A stretch of DNA of 64,000 bases from Kordiimonas sp. SCSIO 12603 (GCF_024398035.1 NZ_CP073748.1:2269520-2333519); one strand, 5' to 3'. Counted from the first letter of the stretch, positions 1 through 8,595 are shown. Translations and numbers: made by a program. The notes: generated from the letters alone by a model not told the origin.

Positions 1-19
1 CGGAAATTTCAGTTAGCAT
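1..19 (-). CDS. uvrA: Probable UvrA, first six codons only (partial)
   Basis: A minus-strand ATG at 19 reads M-L-T-E-I-S up to the window edge. UvrA proteins commonly begin with a few residues followed by an I-S-(I/V)-R-G-A-R-E-H-N-L block, and in many alphaproteobacteria uvrA is divergent from ssb with a LexA box between them. Here a LexA box lies at 107-121 and ssb starts at 3294. Identity rests on six residues plus context, so this is an inference; sequence to the left of the window would settle it. Confidence 0.35.
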
Positions 20-106
20 CTAATCCTCACTCTACGAAAGTTACAGGCCATCAAGTGGCAAGTGTACCTTAACCTGTCAAGCGCCTTGACAATAGTTTGA
101 GTTTTG

Positions 107-121
107 GAACAAATAAAGAAC
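107..121. promoter_or_regulatory. LexA (SOS) box, GAAC-N7-GAAC
   Basis: Direct repeat GAAC at 107-110 and 118-121 separated by seven bases, the alphaproteobacterial LexA operator form (GTTC-N7-GTTC on the other strand). It sits 31 bases before the GFA gene start at 153 and about 90 bases before the probable uvrA start at 19. From this position it could control either gene; uvrA is the more usual SOS target. Confidence 0.75.
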
Positions 122-152
122 AAATGCAATAGTGGTGACAGGAATTGTCAGT

Positions 153-578
153 ATGAACTCAAACATTAAAGAAGGCGGCTGCCTTTGTGGCAAAGCCCGG
201 TATCAGATTGATCTGAAAAATCACCAAACGGGTAATTGCCATTGTAAGGATTGCCAGCGTCAGGCAGGTGCGCCTTTTGTGCCTTTTACGAGTGTCGATG
301 CGGTTCAGTTCAAGTGGCTTTCAAAGCCTGATGGTGAATATAGGGCTACAGAGAAGGCGGTACGACGTTTTTGTACTTCCTGTGGGTCGCTGATCACATG
401 GGAAGGTGTTGATTTTCCTCACAGAAAAACTGTAGTGACTTCTACGCTTGATGTGATGACGGCAACATTTGATGAGCCAGAAGATATTCCTATCACTTAC
501 GAAATTTTCACGAAGAACCGCTGGAAATCCATACCACCAGTGCAGGGCGCGAAGCAGTTCCTCGAAGATAATGAGTAG
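153..578 (+). CDS. GFA-domain (glutathione-dependent formaldehyde-activating enzyme-like) zinc protein
   Basis: Protein of 141 residues with the full cysteine pattern of the GFA/CENP-V fold: C10-x-C12, C29-x-C31-x2-C34 and C74-x2-C77. These bind one structural and one second zinc ion in the family. The family is named after an enzyme that couples formaldehyde to glutathione, but most small GFA proteins have no proven substrate, so only the fold is assigned. The ATG at 153 is chosen because AGGAA lies eight bases upstream; GTG codons at 132 and 135 are in frame but lack such a site. The gene is convergent with the membrane-protein gene at 590, and a TAGGCC-TTCAT-GGCCTA hairpin covers the junction. 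Confidence 0.8.
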   Translation: MNSNIKEGGCLCGKARYQIDLKNHQTGNCHCKDCQRQAGAPFVPFTSVDAVQFKWLSKPDGEYRATEKAVRRFCTSCGSLITWEGVDFPHRKTVVTSTLDVMTATFDEPEDIPITYEIFTKNRWKSIPPVQGAKQFLEDNE

Positions 579-589
579 GCCTTCATGGC

Positions 590-1282
590 CTATTGGTTAA
601 GTGCCCTTATAACCATAGGGAAGAGATAATAATAGCAAGCAGCAATCACGGCGAGGCTAATGCTAATACGGATTAATTGTTGCTTTCGCTGGGATGTTTG
701 TAGGTCTTTTAGCATATCCTGTTTTTGAGAAGCTGTAAGGTGGTAAGTGTCATCCTTCGGACTGCCATATTCATTTCGCCATAGATTGATGGTGTCCGCC
801 ACATCGGTTGGGGTGTTCAGCCAAGTGATATTAAATTTGATATCTGCGTTGTTTGATGAAGCACTTGAAGAAGCACTCGCGCCGTATTGGAGATCGTGCT
901 TCATATCTGTATGCGCATAAAGAGTGCGGATGCGATGCTTACGGCTACCAGACTCGATCAAAGTAAAGGGACCAACATCTTTCCAGTGATATAATTTATT
1001 CGAAAGAACGGTTTTATAGCGAATGCCTTCAATAGATAGTTCTAATTTGGGTACCGAAATCAATGACAAGACTAAGCGAATGAATGCTTGCAGAACGCCG
1101 AAGCTTACAGCGACAAGAAACAAAGCAGTAAACAGGTAAGCAATAGTGGTTTTTTCGGTGTCAGAACCAAGCCGATTAACGAATAAATTTTGATAAATTA
1201 AGTACAAGAACAAGATGCTCACGAGGAAGGTTATTACTGCTGTAACTTTATTCGGTGTATAAATTATGGTTTGGCGCATCAC
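590..1282 (-). CDS. Hypothetical membrane protein
   Basis: Unrecognised protein of 230 residues. Two hydrophobic segments are visible near the N-terminus (about 13-32 and 45-72) and one near the C-terminus (about 206-226). Between them is a soluble stretch of about 130 residues with a serine/alanine-rich patch around 135-143. The arrangement suggests an inner-membrane protein with a cytoplasmic central domain, but I cannot name a family. It lies downstream of the HGSNAT-like gene on the same strand with a 58-base gap, so it may be the last gene of that accessory block. Confidence 0.6.
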   Translation of the reverse strand: MMRQTIIYTPNKVTAVITFLVSILFLYLIYQNLFVNRLGSDTEKTTIAYLFTALFLVAVSFGVLQAFIRLVLSLISVPKLELSIEGIRYKTVLSNKLYHWKDVGPFTLIESGSRKHRIRTLYAHTDMKHDLQYGASASSSASSNNADIKFNITWLNTPTDVADTINLWRNEYGSPKDDTYHLTASQKQDMLKDLQTSQRKQQLIRISISLAVIAACYYYLFPMVIRALNQ

Positions 1283-1340
1283 TTTCCCCCCAGTTGTTCC
1301 ATGCCATATGTTTAGCTTGGTGAGAAAGTAGACACAAGAT

Positions 1341-2501
1341 TTACAGGTAGCTGAGCCACCAGTCTTTCCGGCGTGCTTTTACGCCTGCAAACCATTTACA
1401 TGCTGGATAAAGCGCAGCAACTATGCCTATCCAAACAAGCCATGCGCCCCAGAGTGGTAAGCCATAATTAGAAGGCGCAGCCCAAAAGCCTCCTGCCAAT
1501 GCTTTCCAGCCAATGCCTTGGAATTCCGCCAGTGCCATTGCAGCCACATGAATTAGGTAGATATGGAGTACATAGAAGAAGAAAGGTACGCGACCTAAGA
1601 TAACTGTGGCATGATAGAGCCAACCGCGCCATTTCTCTGCATACGAGAGAACGATTAGAGCAGGCCCTAATGTCATTGCGAGATAGAGAAGGGATGGCGG
1701 GTACTTTTGCCCGTTTATAAAGGATAGAAGTGTGTGAACCCATGTTTCTTCTTGTTTCCAGAGGGTAGGGTCACCGTACAAGTTGGTTGCTCTAAGTGCG
1801 ATAAAGAAAAATGTGATACCAACACCTAGTTTAATAAGAAAACTCCGGCGCCACGCTGCATCAGTGTTTGGTTCATAAATGCGCGCTAATATATACCCAA
1901 GTGGCATAACGCCAATCCAAGGCAGCGCCGGGTAAGCTATGTAAGTAGGCCAGCCAAAATCCATGGTAAAAATAGGATTATGAAGCGCATGCCATAAGGG
2001 AGCAGGGCTTCCCATGCCTGATGTTGGGAATATACCGTAATCCAGAGCGTTATGCCCAAATACGATAACGATCCCAAAAGCAGCAATAAACCAACGAGGT
2101 AGCCATATAAGGACAGCCATTACCAACATGGAAAAGCCCAGAACAGCTATGACTTGCATGGTGATGAAGTTAAAGTTAAATGCCCAGCCAAAAGTGATAA
2201 TCACCATTTCTACGAAGATAAGCCACAAACCACGCGTGATCAGGAATTTACATATATCCACTTTGCTTTTGGTGGCTTCCATCAGGCCGATACTAGTACC
2301 TGCCAGCAAAACAAAAACTGGGGCGCAAAAGTGAGTTATCCAGCGGGTAAGAAACAGCCACGTGTCACCACGGGTATAATCGGTGGGATCAAAATTGATG
2401 ATATTGAAATAATCACGCGTATGGTCCAACGCCATGATAATCATTACCAGCCCGCGCAGGAAATCTATTGATTGCAGGCGTTCGCTTTTGATCCCAGTCA
2501 T
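1341..2501 (-). CDS. HGSNAT-like (DUF1624) membrane acyltransferase
   Basis: A polytopic membrane protein of 386 residues. The N-terminus carries the family signature S-I-D-F-L-R-G at 11-17 followed by A-L-D-H-T-R-D at 24-30, as in bacterial relatives of heparan-alpha-glucosaminide N-acetyltransferase. About ten hydrophobic segments follow. Family members move acetyl groups across the membrane onto sugars, but the bacterial acceptor is usually unknown, so substrate is not assigned. The start lies five bases from the stop of the DUF1579-like gene, so the two are very probably cotranscribed. No truncation is seen. Confidence 0.75.
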   Translation of the reverse strand: MTGIKSERLQSIDFLRGLVMIIMALDHTRDYFNIINFDPTDYTRGDTWLFLTRWITHFCAPVFVLLAGTSIGLMEATKSKVDICKFLITRGLWLIFVEMVIITFGWAFNFNFITMQVIAVLGFSMLVMAVLIWLPRWFIAAFGIVIVFGHNALDYGIFPTSGMGSPAPLWHALHNPIFTMDFGWPTYIAYPALPWIGVMPLGYILARIYEPNTDAAWRRSFLIKLGVGITFFFIALRATNLYGDPTLWKQEETWVHTLLSFINGQKYPPSLLYLAMTLGPALIVLSYAEKWRGWLYHATVILGRVPFFFYVLHIYLIHVAAMALAEFQGIGWKALAGGFWAAPSNYGLPLWGAWLVWIGIVAALYPACKWFAGVKARRKDWWLSYL

Positions 2502-2506
2502 GGTAG

Positions 2507-3034
2507 CTACTCCGCTTTATCCGTGCGGGTATAGATACCGTCGAACCACAGGTCCCACTTCTCGGTAGATGGGTTATACTGTTCGAATAACTGTCGCACG
2601 GTGCCATCTTCATTTGGGGTCCAGGTGCCGCGGATAGGGAAGGATGTGTTATTGGTGTAATACCAGATATGCCCAACGAGATGCATGGCACCATTTTCCA
2701 AGCCGCCTTCAATATCGATGGAGTATGAGCCCGCAGACAACCACACCTGCCGCCATTTCTTGGTCAGTGGATTATAGTGATTGGTACTGATACCGGTACC
2801 GCCTGTGGTACTTTTCCAGCTTTCAAAAACGGCACAACCATTTTCGATAGAAGTGATAGAATTGTTGCCAGCGATTTGGCCGTTTGCTCGGCTTTTTACT
2901 TCCCAATTACCGAGCCAGAAATCAAAATCTCTGAAGTGTGGGTCTGCCTGGCAAGGTTGAGGTTGGTTTTGCGCATTAACCGATGAACTTAAAAGGGTGA
3001 ACGCAGCTATAGAAACAGCAAGAATCTTTATCAT
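2507..3034 (-). CDS. Secreted DUF1579-like protein
   Basis: Protein of 175 residues with a signal peptide (positive start, hydrophobic core, cut likely after A21 before Q-N-Q). The mature part starts with F-D-F-W-L-G-N-W, a motif typical of small lipocalin/DUF1579-like beta-barrel proteins of unknown function. Several tryptophans recur through the chain. It is probably periplasmic. It heads a short minus-strand unit with the acyltransferase, whose start is five bases after this stop. GAGGAGAC lies directly upstream of the start on the minus strand. Function is unknown. Confidence 0.65.
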   Translation of the reverse strand: MIKILAVSIAAFTLLSSSVNAQNQPQPCQADPHFRDFDFWLGNWEVKSRANGQIAGNNSITSIENGCAVFESWKSTTGGTGISTNHYNPLTKKWRQVWLSAGSYSIDIEGGLENGAMHLVGHIWYYTNNTSFPIRGTWTPNEDGTVRQLFEQYNPSTEKWDLWFDGIYTRTDKAE

Positions 3035-3145
3035 AATTGTCTCCTCATTCCCTGATTAGAGATTATATCAAGGGTTTATAGCAACGAACTGTTTTGAGGC
3101 AGGCAGATAAGCAAATGGGATAAGCCGTTACATTATCGGTGATAT

Positions 3146-3169
3146 TTGACAAAAGAACAAAAATAGAAC
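3146..3169 (+). promoter_or_regulatory. ssb control region: TTGACA and LexA box
   Basis: A perfect -35 hexamer TTGACA at 3146-3151 is followed at 3155-3169 by GAAC-N7-GAAC, the alphaproteobacterial LexA operator. The operator occupies the spacer, so bound LexA would block polymerase. I see no good -10 at standard spacing. SOS control of ssb is known in several alphaproteobacteria. The rest of the 3035-3293 gap shows nothing else I can name. Confidence 0.78.
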
Positions 3170-3293
3170 AAAGTAATCCACAAGTTTTTTCAGTTTCTAC
3201 TCATGCAGAGAATTGCAGCAGGGCATAAGTTCGTTTAATGTCGCGCAAAGGGCAGATTCTATTGCCTATAAGAATTTAAGTAAGGGGGCTAAT

Positions 3294-3830
3294 GTGGCCG
3301 GTAGCGTTAACAAAGTAATTTTGGTAGGTAACCTCGGACGTGATCCAGAAGTGCGTACAATGGGTAATGGTTCACCAGTTGTGAACCTTTCTGTTGCAAC
3401 GACTGAAAGCTGGAAAGACCGTCAAACAGGTGAACGCCGTGACCGTACAGAATGGCACCGTGTGGTTATCTTCAACGAAAACCTCGCGAAAGTGGCTCAA
3501 AACTACCTTCGTAAGGGATCTTCTGTGTATCTAGAAGGCCAGCTTCAAACACGTAAGTGGACAGACCAGTCTGGTGTAGAGAAATATACAACAGAAATCG
3601 TGCTTCAACAGTATCGTGGTGAGCTTACAATGCTTGGTGGCCGTGGTGATGCAGGTGGCATGGGTATGGGTGCTGGTGGAGCAGCCGGCGGCTTTGGTGA
3701 TAGCCAGGACAGTTACGGCGATAGCTTCGGTGGCGGCGCACCTGCACAGGGTGGCGGTTTTGGCGGTGGTCAATCACAAGGTGGCGGCATGGGTGGTGCA
3801 GCTGATCTTGATGATGAGATCCCGTTCTAA
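3294..3830 (+). CDS. ssb: Single-stranded DNA-binding protein SSB
   Basis: Binds single-stranded DNA during replication, repair and recombination. The OB fold covers about residues 1-110, starting [18 protein letters not shown] glycine/glutamine-rich linker follows, then the acidic tip D-L-D-D-E-I-P-F that binds partner proteins. I chose GTG at 3294 (178 residues) because this is the family N-terminus and AAGGGGG lies six bases upstream. A longer in-frame start at 3213 would add 27 residues not seen in the family. The LexA box 125 bases upstream implies SOS induction. Confidence 0.95.
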   Translation: MAGSVNKVILVGNLGRDPEVRTMGNGSPVVNLSVATTESWKDRQTGERRDRTEWHRVVIFNENLAKVAQNYLRKGSSVYLEGQLQTRKWTDQSGVEKYTTEIVLQQYRGELTMLGGRGDAGGMGMGAGGAAGGFGDSQDSYGDSFGGGAPAQGGGFGGGQSQGGGMGGAADLDDEIPF

Positions 3831-3856
3831 GTCGATTAGTATTTTAAATTATAGAA

Positions 3857-3885
3857 ATGAGCGGCTATGGCTGCTCATTTTTTTT
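3857..3885 (+). terminator. Terminator after ssb
   Basis: Hairpin ATGAGCGGC-TATG-GCTGCTCAT with nine pairs (one G-T), followed by a run of eight T. It lies 26 bases after the ssb stop and isolates ssb from the phosphatase gene. Confidence 0.88.
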
Positions 3886-3958
3886 GTTCTGTTTTTCGAG
3901 GGATGAATTATGATCAACCTCGAACATTATGTATTTTACCGAATGGGGGCTTAATTAG

Positions 3959-4888
3959 ATGCGTAAGTTACTTACAACCGTTTCATTGGCGATTGCTGTT
4001 GCTTCTGCGCCCGCTGTTATGGCTGACGCTACCAAGGGTAAGCTGAACAGCTATGAGAAACTTGAGGATGTTTTCAAAGGCTTCAAGCCACACGAAACTC
4101 TTCTTGTACTTGATAATGATGATACCATCAGCACTATGCCGTGTGTGGATGAAAAAAACTGCCAGTATCTGGGCGGTGCGGCTTGGTTTGATTGGCAAGA
4201 TCACCTGATTGAAAAGGGTGACCCTAATAGGGTTGCCAAGGATTTTGGAGAACTGCTGCAAATCTCTGCGCTTATTTTCAATGTTTCCAATATGCAATAT
4301 ACGGAACAGCGCTTACCTGAGAAGCTTCAGGCGCTCACAAAAAGTGGTGTACGTTTGCTTGTTGAAACAGCTCGCGGCACAGATAATGTAGATGCCACAT
4401 CCCGTCAGTTTAGAAACCTCAAAATGGATGGTTCTAAATACAAAAACTTCAAAGAGTTTGTGCTTGCGAATGGTCTGGCCTTCGATGGTACAAAAAGCCT
4501 GCCGAGCCCGGTTAAGCCATGTAGTATCAATGGTTCTCGCCCAGTAACATTCCAACAGGGTGTGATGTATCTGGCAGGGCAGAATAAAGGCGTGATGCTT
4601 CAATGTCTGCTTGAGCAATATGCGCTGCAAGCAGATATCAATATGCCGATTAAGAATATCGTATTCATTGATGACACGCCAAAGAATGTTGAGAATGTTT
4701 ACAAAGCGTTTAAGGGTAGTGATGCCTACAACGTGCGCACATTCCACTATACAGCATTTGATAAACACAAAAAGGCACTTACCGAAGGCCCTCGTAGTGA
4801 GGAGCTTCAGGCAAAAGCCAATGAGCGGTGGGAAGCGATAAAAATCACTCTTGGAGATCAGCTCCTGATGCCAGCGATGCCAAAATAA
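3959..4888 (+). CDS. Secreted HAD-superfamily phosphatase-like protein (DUF2608)
   Basis: Protein of 309 residues with a signal peptide (M-R-K-L-L start, hydrophobic core, likely cut after M-A around residue 22). The HAD motif I is V-L-D-N-D-D-T at about 50-56, a D-x-D-x-T variant with nucleophile and acid/base aspartates. Motif II may be L-V-E-T-A-R-G near 134-140, and F-I-D-D-T-P-K at about 237-243 matches motif IV. This fits the DUF2608 group of exported HAD proteins, whose substrates are unknown. It is flanked by terminators on both sides, so it is a single-gene unit. Confidence 0.72.
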   Translation: MRKLLTTVSLAIAVASAPAVMADATKGKLNSYEKLEDVFKGFKPHETLLVLDNDDTISTMPCVDEKNCQYLGGAAWFDWQDHLIEKGDPNRVAKDFGELLQISALIFNVSNMQYTEQRLPEKLQALTKSGVRLLVETARGTDNVDATSRQFRNLKMDGSKYKNFKEFVLANGLAFDGTKSLPSPVKPCSINGSRPVTFQQGVMYLAGQNKGVMLQCLLEQYALQADINMPIKNIVFIDDTPKNVENVYKAFKGSDAYNVRTFHYTAFDKHKKALTEGPRSEELQAKANERWEAIKITLGDQLLMPAMPK

Positions 4889-4898
4889 GATTAAAGGG

Positions 4899-4923
4899 AA
4901 CCGGGCTTAGTACCCGGTTTTTT
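4899..4923. terminator. Terminator after the HAD gene
   Basis: AACCGGG-CTTAGTA-CCCGGTT hairpin followed by TTTTT. It ends where the convergent oxidoreductase gene stops (4922), so on the plus strand it serves the HAD gene. Confidence 0.85.
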
Positions 4924-7114
4924 ATTTGGTAATGTTTACAGCAGTGTTCTTGAAAGAAGGTGTTTTACTGCGCGCGTCAACGGCAGTACCTGTCAGCGTG
5001 TTAGCTTCTGGATAGTAAGCGAGGATATTGCCTTCTGGTACATCGAAAGCGAACACTTTCACGTCTTCCATGGTACCGAATTCTGATGTCACCGTAATCT
5101 GGTTATGCTGTTCAACACCCAGTCTTTTCATATCATCCCTGTTCATCATTACACACCAGCGGTCATCAGTGCCGCGGTAGGTATCTTTGTTTTCATAAAT
5201 AATAGAGTTGAACTGGCCTTCGCTCCGCAGTGTAGTGAGTGTGAAAGGGAACGTTTTATTTGTGGTTATTTCAGGTAAATCACAAGCGATGAAGGAGGCT
5301 TTGCCTGAGGATGTTTTAAATTCCGGCGTGTGGAATAGCCTGCCATTAATATGGAATTCTTTCTTCGCCACATCAATATCAGCGAGCGCTTCCATTCCGG
5401 GCACGATTTCGGCAATTGCTTCGCGGGTTTTACTGTGGTTTTTAAATTCATTAAACGCGAAAGGCGCATCTGGAAGAATGCTGTCTGCCAAGTCGCACAG
5501 AATAACGCTTTCTGGCCTAACACAGTCATGCCGCATAATACCGCCATCACTTAAACGCACAAAATTGAACATGCTTTCCTGCGTAGTAGGGGACCATTCT
5601 TCATCACGTGCTGTTACAGGTAAGATAATGCACTCTGAATTATCAATTCCGTGCACATGGCCTTTGTTAAGCGTTGTAGTGAGGAACAGTTTGAAGCCAA
5701 TTTTATCAAGTGTTTCTGCGGCCCAATCTGAACTTGGGTTAGCGGCATAAAGATTGCCACCCATAATAAGTGCCGTATCTACTAGGCCTTTATGTGCAGC
5801 TTCCATGCAAGCCATAGTATCCATGCCTTCTTTACGAGGAAGGGCAATATCAAAGGCGGTTTCCATACGTTTGAAAACTTCTTCAGTTAGCACCGGTTTA
5901 ACGCCGATGGTACCTATGCCTTGCACATTGGAATGGCCGCGAAGGGGCAGGAGGCCTGCATGATGTTTCCCAACCATACCGCGGAGGAGGGCGAGGTTTA
6001 CGAGGCTTTCGATATTCTCCACACCGTTCAGATGGTGGGTTAACCCCATGCCCCAAGCAAACACTGTTTTTTCAGATTTGCCGTATAGCGCGGCAATACG
6101 CTCAAAATCTGTTTTGTGAAGACCCGTGAGCCTGCAGATATCATCCCAGCTTTGTTGGTGTAGCTTTTTGATTAGTGCTTCAAAGCCTTCAGTATGACTA
6201 TTAATAAAATCTTGGTCTTCTGTTTCTTGTTCGAAGACAGCCTTTGCGAGCCCCATAAATACTGCGACATCTGAACCGATATTTGGCTGCAGGTAATCTG
6301 ATGCGATGTCAGAACCACCAAGCAACAGGGATTTAGGGCTTTTAGGGACTGCAAACTTCACCAGCCCGGGTTCCTTGGCCGGATTGATGATAATCACTTC
6401 TCCACCGCGTTCACGGCAGGCTTTCAGTTTATGGATGAACCGGGGGTGGTTGGACGATGGGTTCGCACCTACCACAAAAACCAAATCACAATGGTCAAGG
6501 TCATCAAGTTCAATTGTCGCTGTACCTGTGCCAATTGTGGTGCCGAGCGCCACACTGGTTGCCTGATGGCAGTAATAGGAGCAGTTGTTAACGTTGTTGG
6601 TTCCGAACATGCGGGCAAACAATTGGAAGATAAAACCAGCTTCGTTGGAGGAACGGCCTGAAGAATAAAAGAAACTACGATCTGCGTCTGTTGCTTTGAA
6701 ACGCTCTACAGCAATGGCCATAGCTTCATCCCAACTGATAGGAGAAAGCTTATCATCACCGGCTTTCTTATGCAGGGGGGTATTAAGGCGGCCCAGATGT
6801 TCCATCTCTTTGCCGTCCAGCTCTCGCAGTTCATCAAGAGTGTGCTCGAATATTTCAAGAGGAATAGCGGCTTGCGTATCACTGGATTGCGCCTGAACGC
6901 TTTTATTACAAACAGAAGGAAACTCGCCGAGTTCGTTGGTCATACCACCCTGTTGGCCACCCATGCCCAGTGCACATGCTTTACAAGTATTATTTGAATT
7001 CAGCGCCTTGGCAGCTTTTTTAACACCCATTTTCCTAACGGTATTAAGTGTGTATATAACCTTCTTAACACCGCCACCCACAACGGTTGGATTATCAGTT
7101 TGTGATGTGGGCAT
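4922..7114 (-). CDS. FdhF/YdeP-family molybdopterin oxidoreductase
   Basis: A bis-molybdopterin oxidoreductase of 730 residues resembling E. coli YdeP and formate-dehydrogenase-like alpha subunits. The N-terminus has C44-x2-C47 and C69, fewer than the four cysteines of a classic [4Fe-4S] site, as in YdeP. The expected metal-ligand region reads N-N-C178-S-Y-Y-C182-H, where YdeP also has Cys. The phrase L-R-G-H-S-N-V-Q-G around 393 is typical of the group. It lacks a twin-arginine signal, so it is cytoplasmic. GGAGG lies seven bases before the ATG. It is divergent from mobA, which makes the guanine-dinucleotide form of the cofactor. Substrate and electron partner are unknown. Confidence 0.85.
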   Translation of the reverse strand: MPTSQTDNPTVVGGGVKKVIYTLNTVRKMGVKKAAKALNSNNTCKACALGMGGQQGGMTNELGEFPSVCNKSVQAQSSDTQAAIPLEIFEHTLDELRELDGKEMEHLGRLNTPLHKKAGDDKLSPISWDEAMAIAVERFKATDADRSFFYSSGRSSNEAGFIFQLFARMFGTNNVNNCSYYCHQATSVALGTTIGTGTATIELDDLDHCDLVFVVGANPSSNHPRFIHKLKACRERGGEVIIINPAKEPGLVKFAVPKSPKSLLLGGSDIASDYLQPNIGSDVAVFMGLAKAVFEQETEDQDFINSHTEGFEALIKKLHQQSWDDICRLTGLHKTDFERIAALYGKSEKTVFAWGMGLTHHLNGVENIESLVNLALLRGMVGKHHAGLLPLRGHSNVQGIGTIGVKPVLTEEVFKRMETAFDIALPRKEGMDTMACMEAAHKGLVDTALIMGGNLYAANPSSDWAAETLDKIGFKLFLTTTLNKGHVHGIDNSECIILPVTARDEEWSPTTQESMFNFVRLSDGGIMRHDCVRPESVILCDLADSILPDAPFAFNEFKNHSKTREAIAEIVPGMEALADIDVAKKEFHINGRLFHTPEFKTSSGKASFIACDLPEITTNKTFPFTLTTLRSEGQFNSIIYENKDTYRGTDDRWCVMMNRDDMKRLGVEQHNQITVTSEFGTMEDVKVFAFDVPEGNILAYYPEANTLTGTAVDARSKTPSFKNTAVNITK

Positions 7115-7167
7115 AAGAGGCCTCCGAACAGAAAGAGATTGTTTCCGTGGTTATACAGCAAGAACAG

Positions 7168-7740
7168 ATGATAGCAAAAACTGATATTGCTGGTCTTGTT
7201 ATCGCTGGCGGTACTTCGAAACGGTTTGGTTCAGATAAATATAAAGCTGAGCTCTTGGGAAAAAGCCTGCTTTCGCTCTCCGTGGATAATCTGGAGCCCC
7301 ATGTGGCTGAAATCATAGTAAATCTACCGAATGACCATACCAGCGCAGATTATCAGTTGGTTTATGAGAACCAAGGCCTCGGCCCCTTATCGGCGGTTAT
7401 CTCTGGAATGAAATGGGCGAGGGTGCATGGGTATAGTTGGCTGTTGACAACGCCGGTTGATGTACCCGTTTTACCCGATGGTTTGATTGAAGCATTAAAA
7501 GGCGAGGGCGATGGCGCATATGCCGAGGCTGACGATGGCCTTCATGGTTTATGTGCGCTGTGGCCGGTAAAGGACATGGAAGCCATTCAAAACCTTTTGG
7601 GAAATGGTAAACGTGCTGTCAATGGAGCCCATAAACTACTCGATAACAACCCAGTCTTTTACCCAGCAAAAACAAAAGAAGATTATTTCAATATCAATAC
7701 TCAAGCGGATTTAGCTCAACTGAAAACTTTTCTTGAATAA
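7168..7740 (+). CDS. mobA: Molybdenum cofactor guanylyltransferase MobA
   Basis: Transfers GMP from GTP to molybdopterin, giving the dinucleotide cofactor used by DMSO-reductase-family enzymes. The nucleotide-binding loop is V-I-A-G-G-T-S-K-R-F-G-S-D-K near the N-terminus, matching the (L/I)-A-G-G-x-S-x-R-(M/F)-G-x-D-K signature. T-T-P-V-D-V-P follows, in place of the more usual C-D-x-P. ATG at 7168 gives 190 residues and places the loop close to the start, as in the family; an in-frame GTG at 7147 would add seven residues. It is divergent from the molybdopterin enzyme at 7114 with about 50 bases between starts, which suggests shared control. Confidence 0.87.
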   Translation: MIAKTDIAGLVIAGGTSKRFGSDKYKAELLGKSLLSLSVDNLEPHVAEIIVNLPNDHTSADYQLVYENQGLGPLSAVISGMKWARVHGYSWLLTTPVDVPVLPDGLIEALKGEGDGAYAEADDGLHGLCALWPVKDMEAIQNLLGNGKRAVNGAHKLLDNNPVFYPAKTKEDYFNINTQADLAQLKTFLE

Positions 7741-7791
7741 CAGAAGCTTAATACCCACGTGTTTTCTTAAAGAATAATAAGGAGACAGCGA

Positions 7792-8595
7792 GTGAGATTA
7801 GGAATTGCTCTGGGTGGCGGCGCAGGCCTTGGTTGGGCACACATTGGTGTGCTGCGGGTGTTGGAAGCTGAAGGTATTGATGTTGATGTAATATCAGGCA
7901 CCAGTATTGGCGCTATTGTTGGGGCGTGTGCTGCCGCTGATATGCTTGATGAACTTGAAGAACTAGCCCGAGATGTTGGCTATAAAGATATGTTCATGAT
8001 GAGTGAATTTGGGTTCAATCAGGGCGGCCTGATCGGCGCTGGCAAGATTGAACGCAAAATGCGTGAATATTTCGGTGTGAAAACCATTGAACAGCTGCAA
8101 AAGCCATTTGCTGCCGTTGCGGTAGACATCTTTACTGGCGAACAGATTGATCTTGATAAAGGTGATGTAGTGACAGCTGTAAGGGCGTCATCCGCTATTC
8201 CCGGTGTTTTGCCGCCCGTTGAGACAGGGCATATGATGTTGGTCGATGGTGGCCTTGTTGATCCGGTTCCAGTAAGAGCTGCTAGGGAATTAGGTGCAGA
8301 TTTTGTAATCGGTGTTGATCTACAGAATGATTATGAACATAGAGTACGCTCTTATGGATTAGAGCCCGGTGGGCCTAATAAACGAGCTGCCTTCAAAACA
8401 GCGAGGGCAGGAGCTGCGCTTCTTCTTAAGACCCTGGGAAAGCTTCGGATGAGTATTGATAAACCTGAGTTGGTAATTAGCCCTGAAATTGGGCATGTTG
8501 AGGTAGCTGATTTTACCAAAGCAGATGAATTAATAGCTCTGGGAAAAAAGGCTGCATATGATGTACTCCCTGAAATTCATTATGCATTAAAATAA
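7792..8595 (+). CDS. Patatin-like phospholipase (RssA type)
   Basis: A patatin-fold serine hydrolase of 267 residues. The oxyanion loop G-G-G-A-G-L-G-W-A-H is at about 8-17. The nucleophile elbow G-T-S-I-G is at 40-44, and the catalytic aspartate is in V-D-G-G-L-V-D at about 153-159. This is the Ser-Asp dyad of the RssA/NTE family of lysophospholipase-like enzymes. No signal peptide is present, so it acts in the cytoplasm or at the membrane face. GTG at 7792 is the start because AAGGAGA lies nine bases upstream. It follows mobA by 51 bases and may be cotranscribed, though no functional link is apparent. Confidence 0.85.
   Translation: MRLGIALGGGAGLGWAHIGVLRVLEAEGIDVDVISGTSIGAIVGACAAADMLDELEELARDVGYKDMFMMSEFGFNQGGLIGAGKIERKMREYFGVKTIEQLQKPFAAVAVDIFTGEQIDLDKGDVVTAVRASSAIPGVLPPVETGHMMLVDGGLVDPVPVRAARELGADFVIGVDLQNDYEHRVRSYGLEPGGPNKRAAFKTARAGAALLLKTLGKLRMSIDKPELVISPEIGHVEVADFTKADELIALGKKAAYDVLPEIHYALK

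Noticed and set aside
3213-3293. Longer ssb start at 3213
   Set aside because: The extra 27 residues precede the conserved SSB start; GTG at 3294 has an AAGGGGG ribosome site.
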